A stretch of DNA of 43,090 nt from Scatosoma sp045537295 (GTDB lineage Bacteria > Bacillota > Clostridia > Christensenellales > Borkfalkiaceae), in contig JAZSPG010000093.1 of NCBI GenBank assembly GCA_045537295.1, positions 1 through 43,090 of the forward strand. The letters run 5' to 3'. Positions within the stretch are counted from its first letter, which is position 1, and every line of letters starts with the position of its first letter. The notes below the pieces were generated by a model. It was not told the origin of the DNA. It did no database searches and was given only the letters and a program-made list of their open reading frames with translations. Position numbers and translations under genes: made by a program. Below are positions 8,019 to 13,819 of this stretch, in pieces.

Positions 8019-9294
8019 AACCCCGCACTTAAAAACGAAAAACACCGTCCGCTATTTTCTTTTGCTCGTCGCTATTTTGTCCTTTTTCTTTCTCTCGAAC
8101 GACTTCGGATTAATCGATATACAAAAAACGGCCATCGTAATGGCGGTGGGCGTGGACAGAGAGGACGATACCTTTATCGTCACTTCGCAAATCGCCGTAC
8201 CGCAATCCTCTAAACAGGGCAAAGCCACCCAAACGGTACAAATCGTCAGCCGTGGCAACACCGTCGCGCAAGCCTTTGAGGAAATTAACGCCAAAACGGG
8301 CTGGTATCCCAAACTCGTCTTTTGTCGGCTAATTATCCTCGGCGAAAAGACCGCCGAACAAAACGCGTTCGACGCGCTCGACTTTTTCCTGCTCGACGAG
8401 TATATTTCGGATAGCTGTTTGCTCGCCACCTGCGACGGAACAGCGAAAGACCTGCTCAACGTCACCGCACTTATCGACCCGTCGGGCAGTATCGCTATGC
8501 AAAAAGTCCTCTCCCCCCACGCCGAACGCGTCGGCGCAGTCTTACCCACGACCTTGCGCGAGTTCGCTATCGGATATTTCAGCGATAACAAAAGTTCGTA
8601 TATGCCTATCCTCAAAACCCAGCCCCAACAAGAACAAATCGGCTCGAACGGCAGTCAAGGCGAACAAAACAACCAAGACAGCCAAGGCAGTCAAGGCGGA
8701 CAAGACAGTCAAGACAGCCAAGGCGGACAAAACGGTGGGGGACAAAACGAACAAGGCGGTGGGCAAGGCGGACAAACGCAGGACAAACCCGTATTTAGCG
8801 CAAGCGAAACGGCGTTATTTTTGGCAGGCAAGCGGGTAGGCACGCTGACGAAAGAGGAAACCTTTGCGTTCGGCGCGGTAAAGAGCAAACTGCGCCTTGC
8901 GAGTTATTCGGTGAACGAAAACGACGGCGCGTACACGCTCACCGTCAAGCGCAACACGCCCAAGACCAAATTCAAATTAGGTGCAGACAACCGTGCGAGC
9001 TACAAAATCCAACTGACGATGACGGCGGGGCTACTCGACTATTCCAAAGCGCTGAGCCTGCACGACGGCGCGGACGCGGGCGACCTGCCCCAGAGCGTAT
9101 TTGACAGTGCGGAAAAACGGCTTATCGGGCAAATCAAAACGGTGTTTGAAAAATGCCGTTTGGTAAATTGCGATATCTTCGAATTGACGGCGGAATTACA
9201 AAAAAAAGAGAAAAAGCGGTATCAAGACCTGCGCCGAGAAATTTTACAAAACGCCGTTTTAGAGGTGTCCGTGCGGTTTGAAAATATAAGATAA
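8011..9294 (+). CDS. Spore germination receptor subunit C (Ger(x)C family), atypical
   Basis: A 427-aa Ger(x)C-family protein, normally the lipoprotein subunit on the outer face of the inner spore membrane. Seen: an N-terminal hydrophobic segment (about 15-29), the family DI.K.AIVMAVGVDRE motif at 36-51, a middle domain (EINAKTGWYPKLVFCRLIILGE), and a C-terminal domain. Two oddities stand out. The usual LxGC lipobox is missing: the corresponding stretch is FFFLSNDFGL and no Cys occurs before residue 105, so lipidation is unlikely. Residues about 204-258 are a Q/G/N/S/D-rich low-complexity insert between domains. AAAAGGAGAAATCAA precedes the ATG. Confidence 0.9.
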   Translation: MRKTPHLKTKNTVRYFLLLVAILSFFFLSNDFGLIDIQKTAIVMAVGVDREDDTFIVTSQIAVPQSSKQGKATQTVQIVSRGNTVAQAFEEINAKTGWYPKLVFCRLIILGEKTAEQNAFDALDFFLLDEYISDSCLLATCDGTAKDLLNVTALIDPSGSIAMQKVLSPHAERVGAVLPTTLREFAIGYFSDNKSSYMPILKTQPQQEQIGSNGSQGEQNNQDSQGSQGGQDSQDSQGGQNGGGQNEQGGGQGGQTQDKPVFSASETALFLAGKRVGTLTKEETFAFGAVKSKLRLASYSVNENDGAYTLTVKRNTPKTKFKLGADNRASYKIQLTMTAGLLDYSKALSLHDGADAGDLPQSVFDSAEKRLIGQIKTVFEKCRLVNCDIFELTAELQKKEKKRYQDLRREILQNAVLEVSVRFENIR

Positions 9295-9300
9295 TGATTT

Positions 9301-9483
9301 GCACCTAACGGCGCGTGAATTTTCGCTTACACTCAATGATTTGGCTTGCGCCATGAAGTGAAACGCAACGCGTTTCATTATCGTTTAATTTTATAATTTT
9401 TACCATAATGCACGCAAAGCGTGCAATTCATTCTTCACGCGCCGTCAGGCGCAATTCACGAACGCAGTTCAATTCATTCTTCA
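9301..9483. repeat. Palindrome-mosaic repeat, copy B (minus orientation)
   Basis: It contains the family core read on minus: GAAACGC-AAC-GCGTTTC, an AT-rich block (CGTTTAATTTTATAATTTTTACCATAA, split here: TTTAATTTTATAA then TTTTTACCATAA), and GCACGC-AAA-GCGTGC. Flanking modules are CGCGCC-GTCA-GGCGC and GAACgcaGTTC with ATTCATTCTTCA linkers. It lies between the ger operon and the DnaA-box cluster. No gene is supported here. Confidence 0.8.
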
Positions 9484-9486
9484 CAC

Positions 9487-9937
9487 TTATCCACAGCGCC
9501 TTTTCCGCTGTGGATAACTTATTACGCCCCGCGATTTTTCATTCTGTCGAAGAATACAAAACGCCGTCGAAGTATGTCGAAAAATAAAATTATAAAAATA
9601 TACACCGCTCCTTTATCCCCCGTTATCCACCGAAAAAGTGGATAAATAGGGGTTGTCCACGCACCCTTTTGCAATTTTGTGGATAACTATACGGTGGACA
9701 ACTGTTAATTTTTAATAAAAAACCGTTAAAAACCGCCAAAACCCGCGAAAATGGGCATTTTTTGGTGGATAACTTAACCCAAACAATCATACAAAACCCC
9801 CTTACTTTTGCCTGAAAAAGTGGATAACCAAGTCCGAACTAAAAAAATGTGGATAAACTTTTCGAAAAAAACCAAAAAAATGCGGTATTTATCCACAAAC
9901 ATTCGTTCTTTTCCACGCGTGGAAAAAGTTATCCACT
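9487..9937. other. Dense DnaA-box cluster 1 (origin-like or DnaA-titrating region)
   Basis: A gene-free stretch with five perfect TTATCCACA boxes: 9487-9495 (+), 9509-9517 (-), 9678-9686 (-), 9848-9856 (-) and 9889-9897 (+). At least seven one- or two-mismatch boxes occur at 9623, 9637, 9653, 9693, 9764, 9819 and 9929. The first two boxes form a perfect 12-bp inverted repeat (TTATCCACAGCG and its complement). An 18-bp perfect palindrome TTTTCCACGCGTGGAAAA lies at 9909-9926. AT-rich patches flank it (9581-9600, 9950-9985). No DnaA-trio array was found next to any box. It could be part of a split origin or a DnaA-binding regulatory site. Confidence 0.85.
9545..9581 (+). promoter_or_regulatory. 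Three Spo0A-type boxes inside DnaA-box cluster 1
   Basis: TGTCGAA at 9545-9551, CGTCGAA at 9565-9571 and TGTCGAA at 9575-9581, all in one orientation and 20 and 10 bp apart, which places them on the same helix face. TGTCGAA is the known 0A box. In Bacillus subtilis Spo0A binds such boxes in oriC. Binding here is inference. Confidence 0.55.
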
Positions 9938-9993
9938 TTATTTTGCTTTTATGCAAAGGTAAATAAATGTATAATCTTTACTTTTTCGCGTAT

Positions 9994-10027
9994 AAAAATC
10001 CCGCCGTGCTTGAAATTCGACGGCGGG
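9994..10027 (-). terminator. Intrinsic terminator of cvpA
   Basis: A stem of 8 bp (10000-10007 with 10020-10027) is followed on the minus strand by ATTTTTAT. It is located 26 bp after the cvpA stop. Confidence 0.75.
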
Positions 10028-10052
10028 AAAACGCATTTTGTAAGATATAATT

Positions 10053-10775
10053 TTATTCGATAATCCAGCTGAAAACGAGGTGTATCGGGTTATGGTTGTA
10101 CAGCCAACCGATAAAGAAACAGTCGTTGAAAAAGGCGTTCATACTACCCCAAGGAATAATCGCGAACACGGCAATCACCGCGCTGACAATCAAAAAGCCC
10201 TGCAACAGCCCCACGGCAAAACCTAAAATATGGTTTGCGGAACGCACAATCGGCAGGCGTTCGATAAGCGAGTTGACCAGCCCGCGCGTAATCAACAGCA
10301 ACAGCTTGACGAGGAAGAACAACACGACGAACCCTAAAAGGCTCATTGCAAAACCGCGCACCTTTTGCGCCAACAGCATTGCCACCGTCGTACCCGTCGC
10401 CAGCTCGGAATTTTCCACGCTGTCCAGCACCGATTGCACGAGGAAAGAGGGAAGTTTTTTATCCTCTAAAAGCGCGCGGATACCGTCGTTGGATATATCC
10501 AAATCAAAGCCCTTGATTTTCGAGAAGAAGTTGGTACACCCCGTTTCAATCGCGCCTCCAAGCCCGAACAGTCCGTTTGTCCAGCTTAAAAACGGTTTGA
10601 GGAAAATAAACGCTAAAATAATCGCGAGCAGGGTGGAAACGAGGCTAAAAAAGCAATCGATAAACCCCCGTTTCATCGCCACGAGCGCAAAAATCAACAC
10701 AACGATACCCACGAGAATATCCGCAACGATATTTCCCGCTTTCGCACATAAACCGCTGAGCCAAACCGCGTTCAT
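10053..10775 (-). CDS. CvpA family membrane protein
   Basis: A 240-aa CvpA-family integral membrane protein. It starts with hydrophobic helices (about 12-60) containing the family's G-x-x-D...F.KGFI-like sequence (here MKRGFIDCFFSLVS). Two further helices follow at about 135-160 and 185-215, with a soluble loop (about 65-130) between. The family's role is poorly defined: colicin V production in E. coli, envelope functions elsewhere. The start is set at 10775 because GGAGGTAGGA lies directly upstream; the TTG 12 bp earlier would consume the ribosome site. A 21-codon hydrophobic gene sits upstream on the same transcript. Confidence 0.88.
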   Translation of the reverse strand: MNAVWLSGLCAKAGNIVADILVGIVVLIFALVAMKRGFIDCFFSLVSTLLAIILAFIFLKPFLSWTNGLFGLGGAIETGCTNFFSKIKGFDLDISNDGIRALLEDKKLPSFLVQSVLDSVENSELATGTTVAMLLAQKVRGFAMSLLGFVVLFFLVKLLLLITRGLVNSLIERLPIVRSANHILGFAVGLLQGFLIVSAVIAVFAIIPWGSMNAFFNDCFFIGWLYNHNPIHLVFSWIIE

Positions 10776-10844
10776 TCCTACCTCCAAACAAAACCTTTAT
10801 TTCCTACTTACAAAAAAAATATACCCTTTACCGCCCCCTTTCGT

Positions 10845-10910
10845 TTAATGAAAGGTATTATACAGCCAAACGGCGATACAAACGATAACGATAGCCCCTA
10901 TCGCGCCCAT
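10845..10910 (-). CDS. 21-residue hydrophobic peptide
   Basis: A tiny open frame on minus with an excellent ribosome site (TTTGGAGGAAAAA-ATG). It encodes 21 residues that start MGAIGAIVIV, continue CIAVWLY and end in NTFH: a single membrane helix with almost no soluble part. It lies between a strong sigma-A promoter (10940-10968) and cvpA and would be the first cistron of that transcript. It may be a small membrane protein or a translated leader. I do not recognise a family. Support comes from the ribosome site, promoter and hydrophobic run only. Confidence 0.5.
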   Translation of the reverse strand: MGAIGAIVIVCIAVWLYNTFH

Positions 10911-10939
10911 TTTTTCCTCCAAAACAATCTCTTATATTT

Positions 10940-10968
10940 ATTGTAGCACAAACCCCGCGAAAAAGCAA
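10940..10968 (-). promoter_or_regulatory. Sigma-A promoter of the small peptide-cvpA transcript
   Basis: On minus: TTGCTT (10963-10968), a 17-bp spacer and TACAAT (10940-10945). The predicted start lies about 23 bp before the ATG of the 21-aa gene. Confidence 0.72.
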
Positions 10969-11012
10969 CAAAAAACCGTTCTGTTTTTTTTGGGTTATTT
11001 ACCCGTTTTTGC

Positions 11013-11042
11013 GGTTAAAATTGAAAAACGCGGGCTATACTT
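11013..11042 (+). promoter_or_regulatory. Candidate sigma-F promoter of yyaC
   Basis: GGTTA (11013-11017), a 15-bp gap and GGCTATACTT (11033-11042) match the sigma-F pattern GYWTA-15-GGNRANAMTW with one mismatch per box. No sigma-A -35 exists at the proper place. The predicted start falls about 3 bp before the ATG. YyaC is a forespore protein in Bacillus, which supports the call. Confidence 0.5.
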
Positions 11043-11050
11043 AAAGCGTT

Positions 11051-11665
11051 ATGGATTACGCTTTTCACCTTTACAACGAATACGCGTCGGACGGCGCGTC
11101 TATGTCAATCGACGCTTTGCTCAAAGCGGATATGCGCAAAAAGCTCACCGAAAAAAAGGGCGCGGAATTTCGCAGGCATTTCGACGGGAATTTGAACAAA
11201 CCGCCCGTCGTCGTTTGTATCGGTAGCGACCTCGCCGTCGGGGACAGCTTAGGTCCGATTACGGGGTCTATGCTCAAATACAAAACGCAAGGTCTTGGGG
11301 TATTTATCTACGGAACGCTTTCCGCGCCCGTGACGGCAAAAGAGGTGAAATACTTGAAAACCTTTCTCAAAGAAACGCACCCGTCCTCGCAAATTATCGC
11401 GGTAGACGCGGCGGTGGGCGCGGAGGGGGATATAGGACTTATCAAACTCACCGACGCGCCTTTATACCCAGGTGCAGGCGCGAACAAAAAATTAGGCGCG
11501 GTAGGCGATATTTCGATTATGGGTATCGTCGCGGAAAAATCGGTAGCGAATTACGGACTTCTCAATACCACGAGATTAAACCTCGTGTATTCAATGTCCG
11601 AAATTATTTCCGACGCGCTTTCCAACGTGCTTTGGCAACGCCGTCAAACGCAAACCGCAAAATAA
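11051..11665 (+). CDS. yyaC: YyaC-like spore protein (germination-protease fold, DUF1256)
   Basis: A 204-aa member of the YyaC/DUF1256 family, which shares the fold of the germination protease Gpr and is found only in endospore formers. Seen: VVCIGSDLAVGDSLGPITGSML (central strand and the GDSLGP motif), YGTLSAPVTAKE, IIAVDAAVG, the LYPGAG.NK.LG.VGDISIMGIV block, and a C-terminal helix. The molecular activity in the family is unclear. The ATG at 11051 has no ribosome site; the next Met (11102) has none either and lies inside the conserved length, so a near-leaderless mRNA is likely. No other gene shares its transcript with certainty. Confidence 0.93.
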   Translation: MDYAFHLYNEYASDGASMSIDALLKADMRKKLTEKKGAEFRRHFDGNLNKPPVVVCIGSDLAVGDSLGPITGSMLKYKTQGLGVFIYGTLSAPVTAKEVKYLKTFLKETHPSSQIIAVDAAVGAEGDIGLIKLTDAPLYPGAGANKKLGAVGDISIMGIVAEKSVANYGLLNTTRLNLVYSMSEIISDALSNVLWQRRQTQTAK

Positions 11666-11677
11666 CGCCTCACACCC

Positions 11678-11713
11678 CGTCATTGCGAGGCAACGCAGTT
11701 GCCGTGGCAATCT
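11678..11713. repeat. Short interspersed hairpin repeat (CGTCATTGCGAG type)
   Basis: The stretch starts CGTCATTGCGAGGCAACG and ends GTTGCCGTGGCAATCT, forming an imperfect hairpin of the ATTGC...GCAAT type. This kind of intergenic repeat occurs in many bacterial genomes. It is a single copy in this window, between yyaC and the queT promoter. Confidence 0.5.
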
Positions 11714-11747
11714 AACCTACGGTTTGCAATTCCTTTATAGAAAACGC

Positions 11748-11776
11748 TTGACAAGCTGGTATTGCCGTGTTATAAT
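11748..11776 (+). promoter_or_regulatory. Consensus sigma-A promoter of queT
   Basis: TTGACA (11748-11753), exactly 17 bp, TATAAT (11771-11776). Both hexamers are perfect. The predicted start is about 11783, just before the riboswitch. Confidence 0.93.
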
Positions 11777-11788
11777 AAACGCACGAAA

Positions 11789-11830
11789 GGAAGGTTTTCG
11801 GTAGAACACTTCCTAATAAAAAAACCGAGG
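11789..11830 (+). promoter_or_regulatory. PreQ1-I riboswitch of queT
   Basis: An H-type pseudoknot is visible. Stem P1 pairs GGAAG (11789-11793) with CTTCC (11809-11813). The P1 loop element TCGGT (11798-11802) pairs with ACCGA (11824-11828) beyond an A-rich strand (AATAAAAAA). The downstream pairing partner runs into GAGG (11827-11830), the ribosome site of queT, so ligand binding would block translation. The arrangement matches the class I preQ1 riboswitch and its transporter target. The loop is a few bases longer than the textbook example. Confidence 0.82.
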
Positions 11831-11838
11831 TACAATTT

Positions 11839-12372
11839 GTGAACAAGCAAGCTTCCACCAAGCGTCTTTGTCGCGCGGGCGTCATCTCCGCCCTGTATAT
11901 CGCGCTCACGTACGCGTTTATGCCCTTTGCCTTCGGTCCGTTCCAAATCCGACCGGCAGAGGCGCTTTGTATTTTACCCCTCTTTTTTGTCGAGGCAATC
12001 CCCGCTCTGTGCGTAGGTTGTGCGGTTTCCAACCTCACCTCGCCCTACGCCGTTTTCGATATTTTATTCGGCACGGGTGCAACGCTACTTTCTACGCTCG
12101 GCACATACCTGGTAGGCAGATTTTTCAAAAAAGACGGTGTAAAACTTTTCGTCGGCGGTATTTTCCCCGTCGTTTGCAACGCGGTAATTATCCCGTTCGT
12201 GATTGTCTTTTTATGCGGTGGCGCAACGGGCTATACAAGCACGATTATCGCCTATTTCACCTTCTTTTGTTCGTTATTTTTAACGCAAAGCATTTGGGTC
12301 TACGGCTTAGGCGCGCCGTTGTATTTTTTGGTAAAACGCCTGCGCGCGCGTAAATTACCCCTCTTTACTTAA
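11839..12372 (+). CDS. queT: Queuosine precursor ECF transporter S component
   Basis: A 177-aa QueT-family membrane protein, the substrate-binding (S) subunit of an energy-coupling-factor transporter for a queuosine precursor. Seen: about five to six helices, the family motif FGPFQIRPAEALCILPLFF, and the N.TSPYAVFDILFGT block. The start is GTG at 11839, placed 8 nt after the riboswitch-controlled GAGG. The preQ1 riboswitch upstream supports the substrate assignment. No ECF ATPase/T component genes are nearby, so it would share a general ECF module encoded elsewhere. Expression is predicted to fall when preQ1 is plentiful. Confidence 0.94.
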   Translation: MNKQASTKRLCRAGVISALYIALTYAFMPFAFGPFQIRPAEALCILPLFFVEAIPALCVGCAVSNLTSPYAVFDILFGTGATLLSTLGTYLVGRFFKKDGVKLFVGGIFPVVCNAVIIPFVIVFLCGGATGYTSTIIAYFTFFCSLFLTQSIWVYGLGAPLYFLVKRLRARKLPLFT

Positions 12373-12434
12373 AAAACTAATAAAAATTTTTATTTGTTCC
12401 ATTTATTCATATCGTATACAAAGGAGAAAAAACT

Positions 12435-13160
12435 ATGTTTTCGTCGTTGCACTTCATTTGGCTGGCGCTTTGCGCCCTTTTGGTTATTGTAAGCTCGGTT
12501 ATTACCGTCAAAAAACGCATATCCTATCAAACGGGTTTAACCGCGCTTTGCGTCGCTTGCGTTTTAAGCGAGGTTATCAAAGTCTTTTGCGTACTCATTT
12601 CCGAACAGCGCAAAAACGAATACGGCGTGTTTATCAAAGAAACGGATTTGCCCTTTCATTTATGCTCGTTGCAAATCTTCTTCGCGTTTATCGCAAGACT
12701 TACGAAAAAACAGTCCACCCGTGATTTTTTAACGGTGTTTATGATACCTACCTGTGCGCTCGGCGGGGTCGCCGCGCTGTTTATCCCGACGATAACCTGC
12801 GCATTCACCAACGTCCGCACCTACCAGTATTTCTTATACCATTCGGCGCTTATTTGGTTCTCGGTGTTCGCGGTCGCGAAAAGCGGTGTCACACTGCATT
12901 TTACGAACTATCTTAAAATGCTTGCGACGCTTTTGGGTATCGTGTTCGTCACTTTCTACATAAACGGATTTTTCCAAAACACCAACTTTTTATACTTATC
13001 CGAACCGCCCATGGACGGACTGCCCATCTTGAATATGAACAACGGCTGGTTCGTATATTTTATCAGCTATATGTCGGTAGCGCTATTGCTTATCACCCTG
13101 TTTTTCGCGCCGTTTTGGATTTATTACAAAGTAAAGAAACGCAAAACCAAAACGGCTTAA
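12435..13160 (+). CDS. YwaF/TMEM164-like integral membrane protein
   Basis: A 241-aa multi-helix protein of the YwaF (TIGR02206) family, related to the TMEM164 group. About six to seven hydrophobic helices are present, and the family signature LPFHLCSLQIF lies at about 74-84. A Y..YHS...W segment and the loop before the last helix (SEPPMDG...N.NNGWF.YF) also agree. Bacterial members have no established function; TMEM164 relatives are linked to lipid acyl transfer, which is only a hint. AAAGGAGAAAAAACT precedes the ATG. It follows queT by 62 bp and may be partly co-transcribed. A terminator follows. Confidence 0.82.
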   Translation: MFSSLHFIWLALCALLVIVSSVITVKKRISYQTGLTALCVACVLSEVIKVFCVLISEQRKNEYGVFIKETDLPFHLCSLQIFFAFIARLTKKQSTRDFLTVFMIPTCALGGVAALFIPTITCAFTNVRTYQYFLYHSALIWFSVFAVAKSGVTLHFTNYLKMLATLLGIVFVTFYINGFFQNTNFLYLSEPPMDGLPILNMNNGWFVYFISYMSVALLLITLFFAPFWIYYKVKKRKTKTA

Positions 13161-13209
13161 CTTCGCGCGGACGAACGGCTTTGGCTACCTTAATAATCTT
13201 AAATAAACG

Positions 13210-13236
13210 AAAAAAACGGCGTTTCGCCGTTTTTTA
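13210..13236. terminator. Bidirectional terminator between ywaF-like gene and XRE gene
   Basis: A perfect 10-bp stem AAAAACGGCG/CGCCGTTTTT (13212-13221 and 13225-13234) with a TTT loop. A-run and T-run on both sides suit both convergent genes. Confidence 0.9.
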
Positions 13237-13242
13237 TTTTCC

Positions 13243-13449
13243 TTAAATATCCGCCCTACCTAATAAATAATCTACCGAACCGTCAAAAATTTCCGCAATT
13301 TTTACTAAATTTTCTAACGACGGCTCGGCTTTTCCGTTTTCGTATCTAATATAAGACGGTTGCGTAATGTTTAAGCGTTCCGCCATATCCCTTTGCGTAA
13401 ACCCGTTGACCAACCGCTCTTCTTTTAATCTCTGTTGAAAAATTTCCAT
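13243..13449 (-). CDS. XRE-family HTH regulator, 68 aa
   Basis: A stand-alone Cro/C1-type helix-turn-helix protein. The HTH spans about 10-62 (GFTQRDMAERLNITQPSYIRYENGKAEPSLENLVKIAEIF, split as GFTQRDMAERLNI and TQPSYIRYENG...), followed by SVDYLLGR, the typical end of small XRE regulators. There is no effector domain. The start at 13449 has AGAGG 8 bp upstream. A TATAAT lies on minus at about 13472-13477 without a good -35. Its target is unknown; it neighbours a second XRE gene and a SLOG gene and may belong to the same accessory patch. Confidence 0.85.
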   Translation of the reverse strand: MEIFQQRLKEERLVNGFTQRDMAERLNITQPSYIRYENGKAEPSLENLVKIAEIFDGSVDYLLGRADI

Positions 13450-13515
13450 TATTTAGTCCTCTTCACTTGACAATTATAGCCAAATGCTAGACAATAAAAT
13501 TAATACCCCGTTTTT

Positions 13516-13713
13516 TTATTTTCTGCCTAAAAGTTCGTCCGTGCTTACCCCGAAATAATCAGCTATCTTTATAAGCTGTTCTATCGACGGTTGGGTGTAC
13601 CCCGTTTCCCAATGCGATACCGTTTTTACTGAAACGCTCAATTCTAATGCGAGCGTTTCTTGCCCTATTTCCTTTTCTTTCCGTAATTCTTTCAAGTTTT
13701 CCGCAAAAGCCAT
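13516..13713 (-). CDS. XRE-family HTH regulator, 65 aa, divergent from SLOG gene
   Basis: A small Cro/C1-type repressor. The HTH includes IGQETLALELSVSVKTVSHWETG, with the end TQPSIEQLIKIADYFGVSTDELLGRK (typical XRE tail). The start is set at 13713 because GAGAGG lies 8 nt upstream and the HTH begins soon after; an in-frame TTG at 13743 is possible but less likely. It is divergent from the SLOG/DUF1273 gene at 13820. Two TTGAG-type inverted repeats lie in the shared promoter region, so it is likely to repress both itself and the SLOG gene. That link is inference from layout and operators. Confidence 0.87.
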   Translation of the reverse strand: MAFAENLKELRKEKEIGQETLALELSVSVKTVSHWETGYTQPSIEQLIKIADYFGVSTDELLGRK

Positions 13714-13739
13714 TTTTGTTTCCTCTCCATTATATTCTA

Positions 13740-13788
13740 TCAATTATTGAGATTTTTACTTGACTTTCTCAAATATTGAGATTATAAT
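13740..13788 (+). promoter_or_regulatory. SLOG gene promoter with two XRE-type operators
   Basis: Plus-strand sigma-A promoter: TTGACT (13760-13765), 17 bp, TATAAT (13783-13788). The spacer contains the perfect inverted repeat CTCAA-ATA-TTGAG (13768-13780). A related one, TCAA-TTA-TTGA, lies at 13740-13750, centres 29 bp apart. A minus-strand TATAAT just beyond the second repeat would serve the XRE gene. Occupancy of the spacer operator would block the SLOG promoter directly. Confidence 0.8.
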
Positions 13789-13819
13789 AAATGTATAGTT
13801 CTATTCAAAGAGGTAAATT

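Noticed and set aside
9421..9645. 74-aa open frame on plus
   Set aside because: It is the translation of mosaic repeat B plus DnaA boxes, with no ribosome site; the same HAPSGA-type peptide appears from repeat D upstream of mntP.
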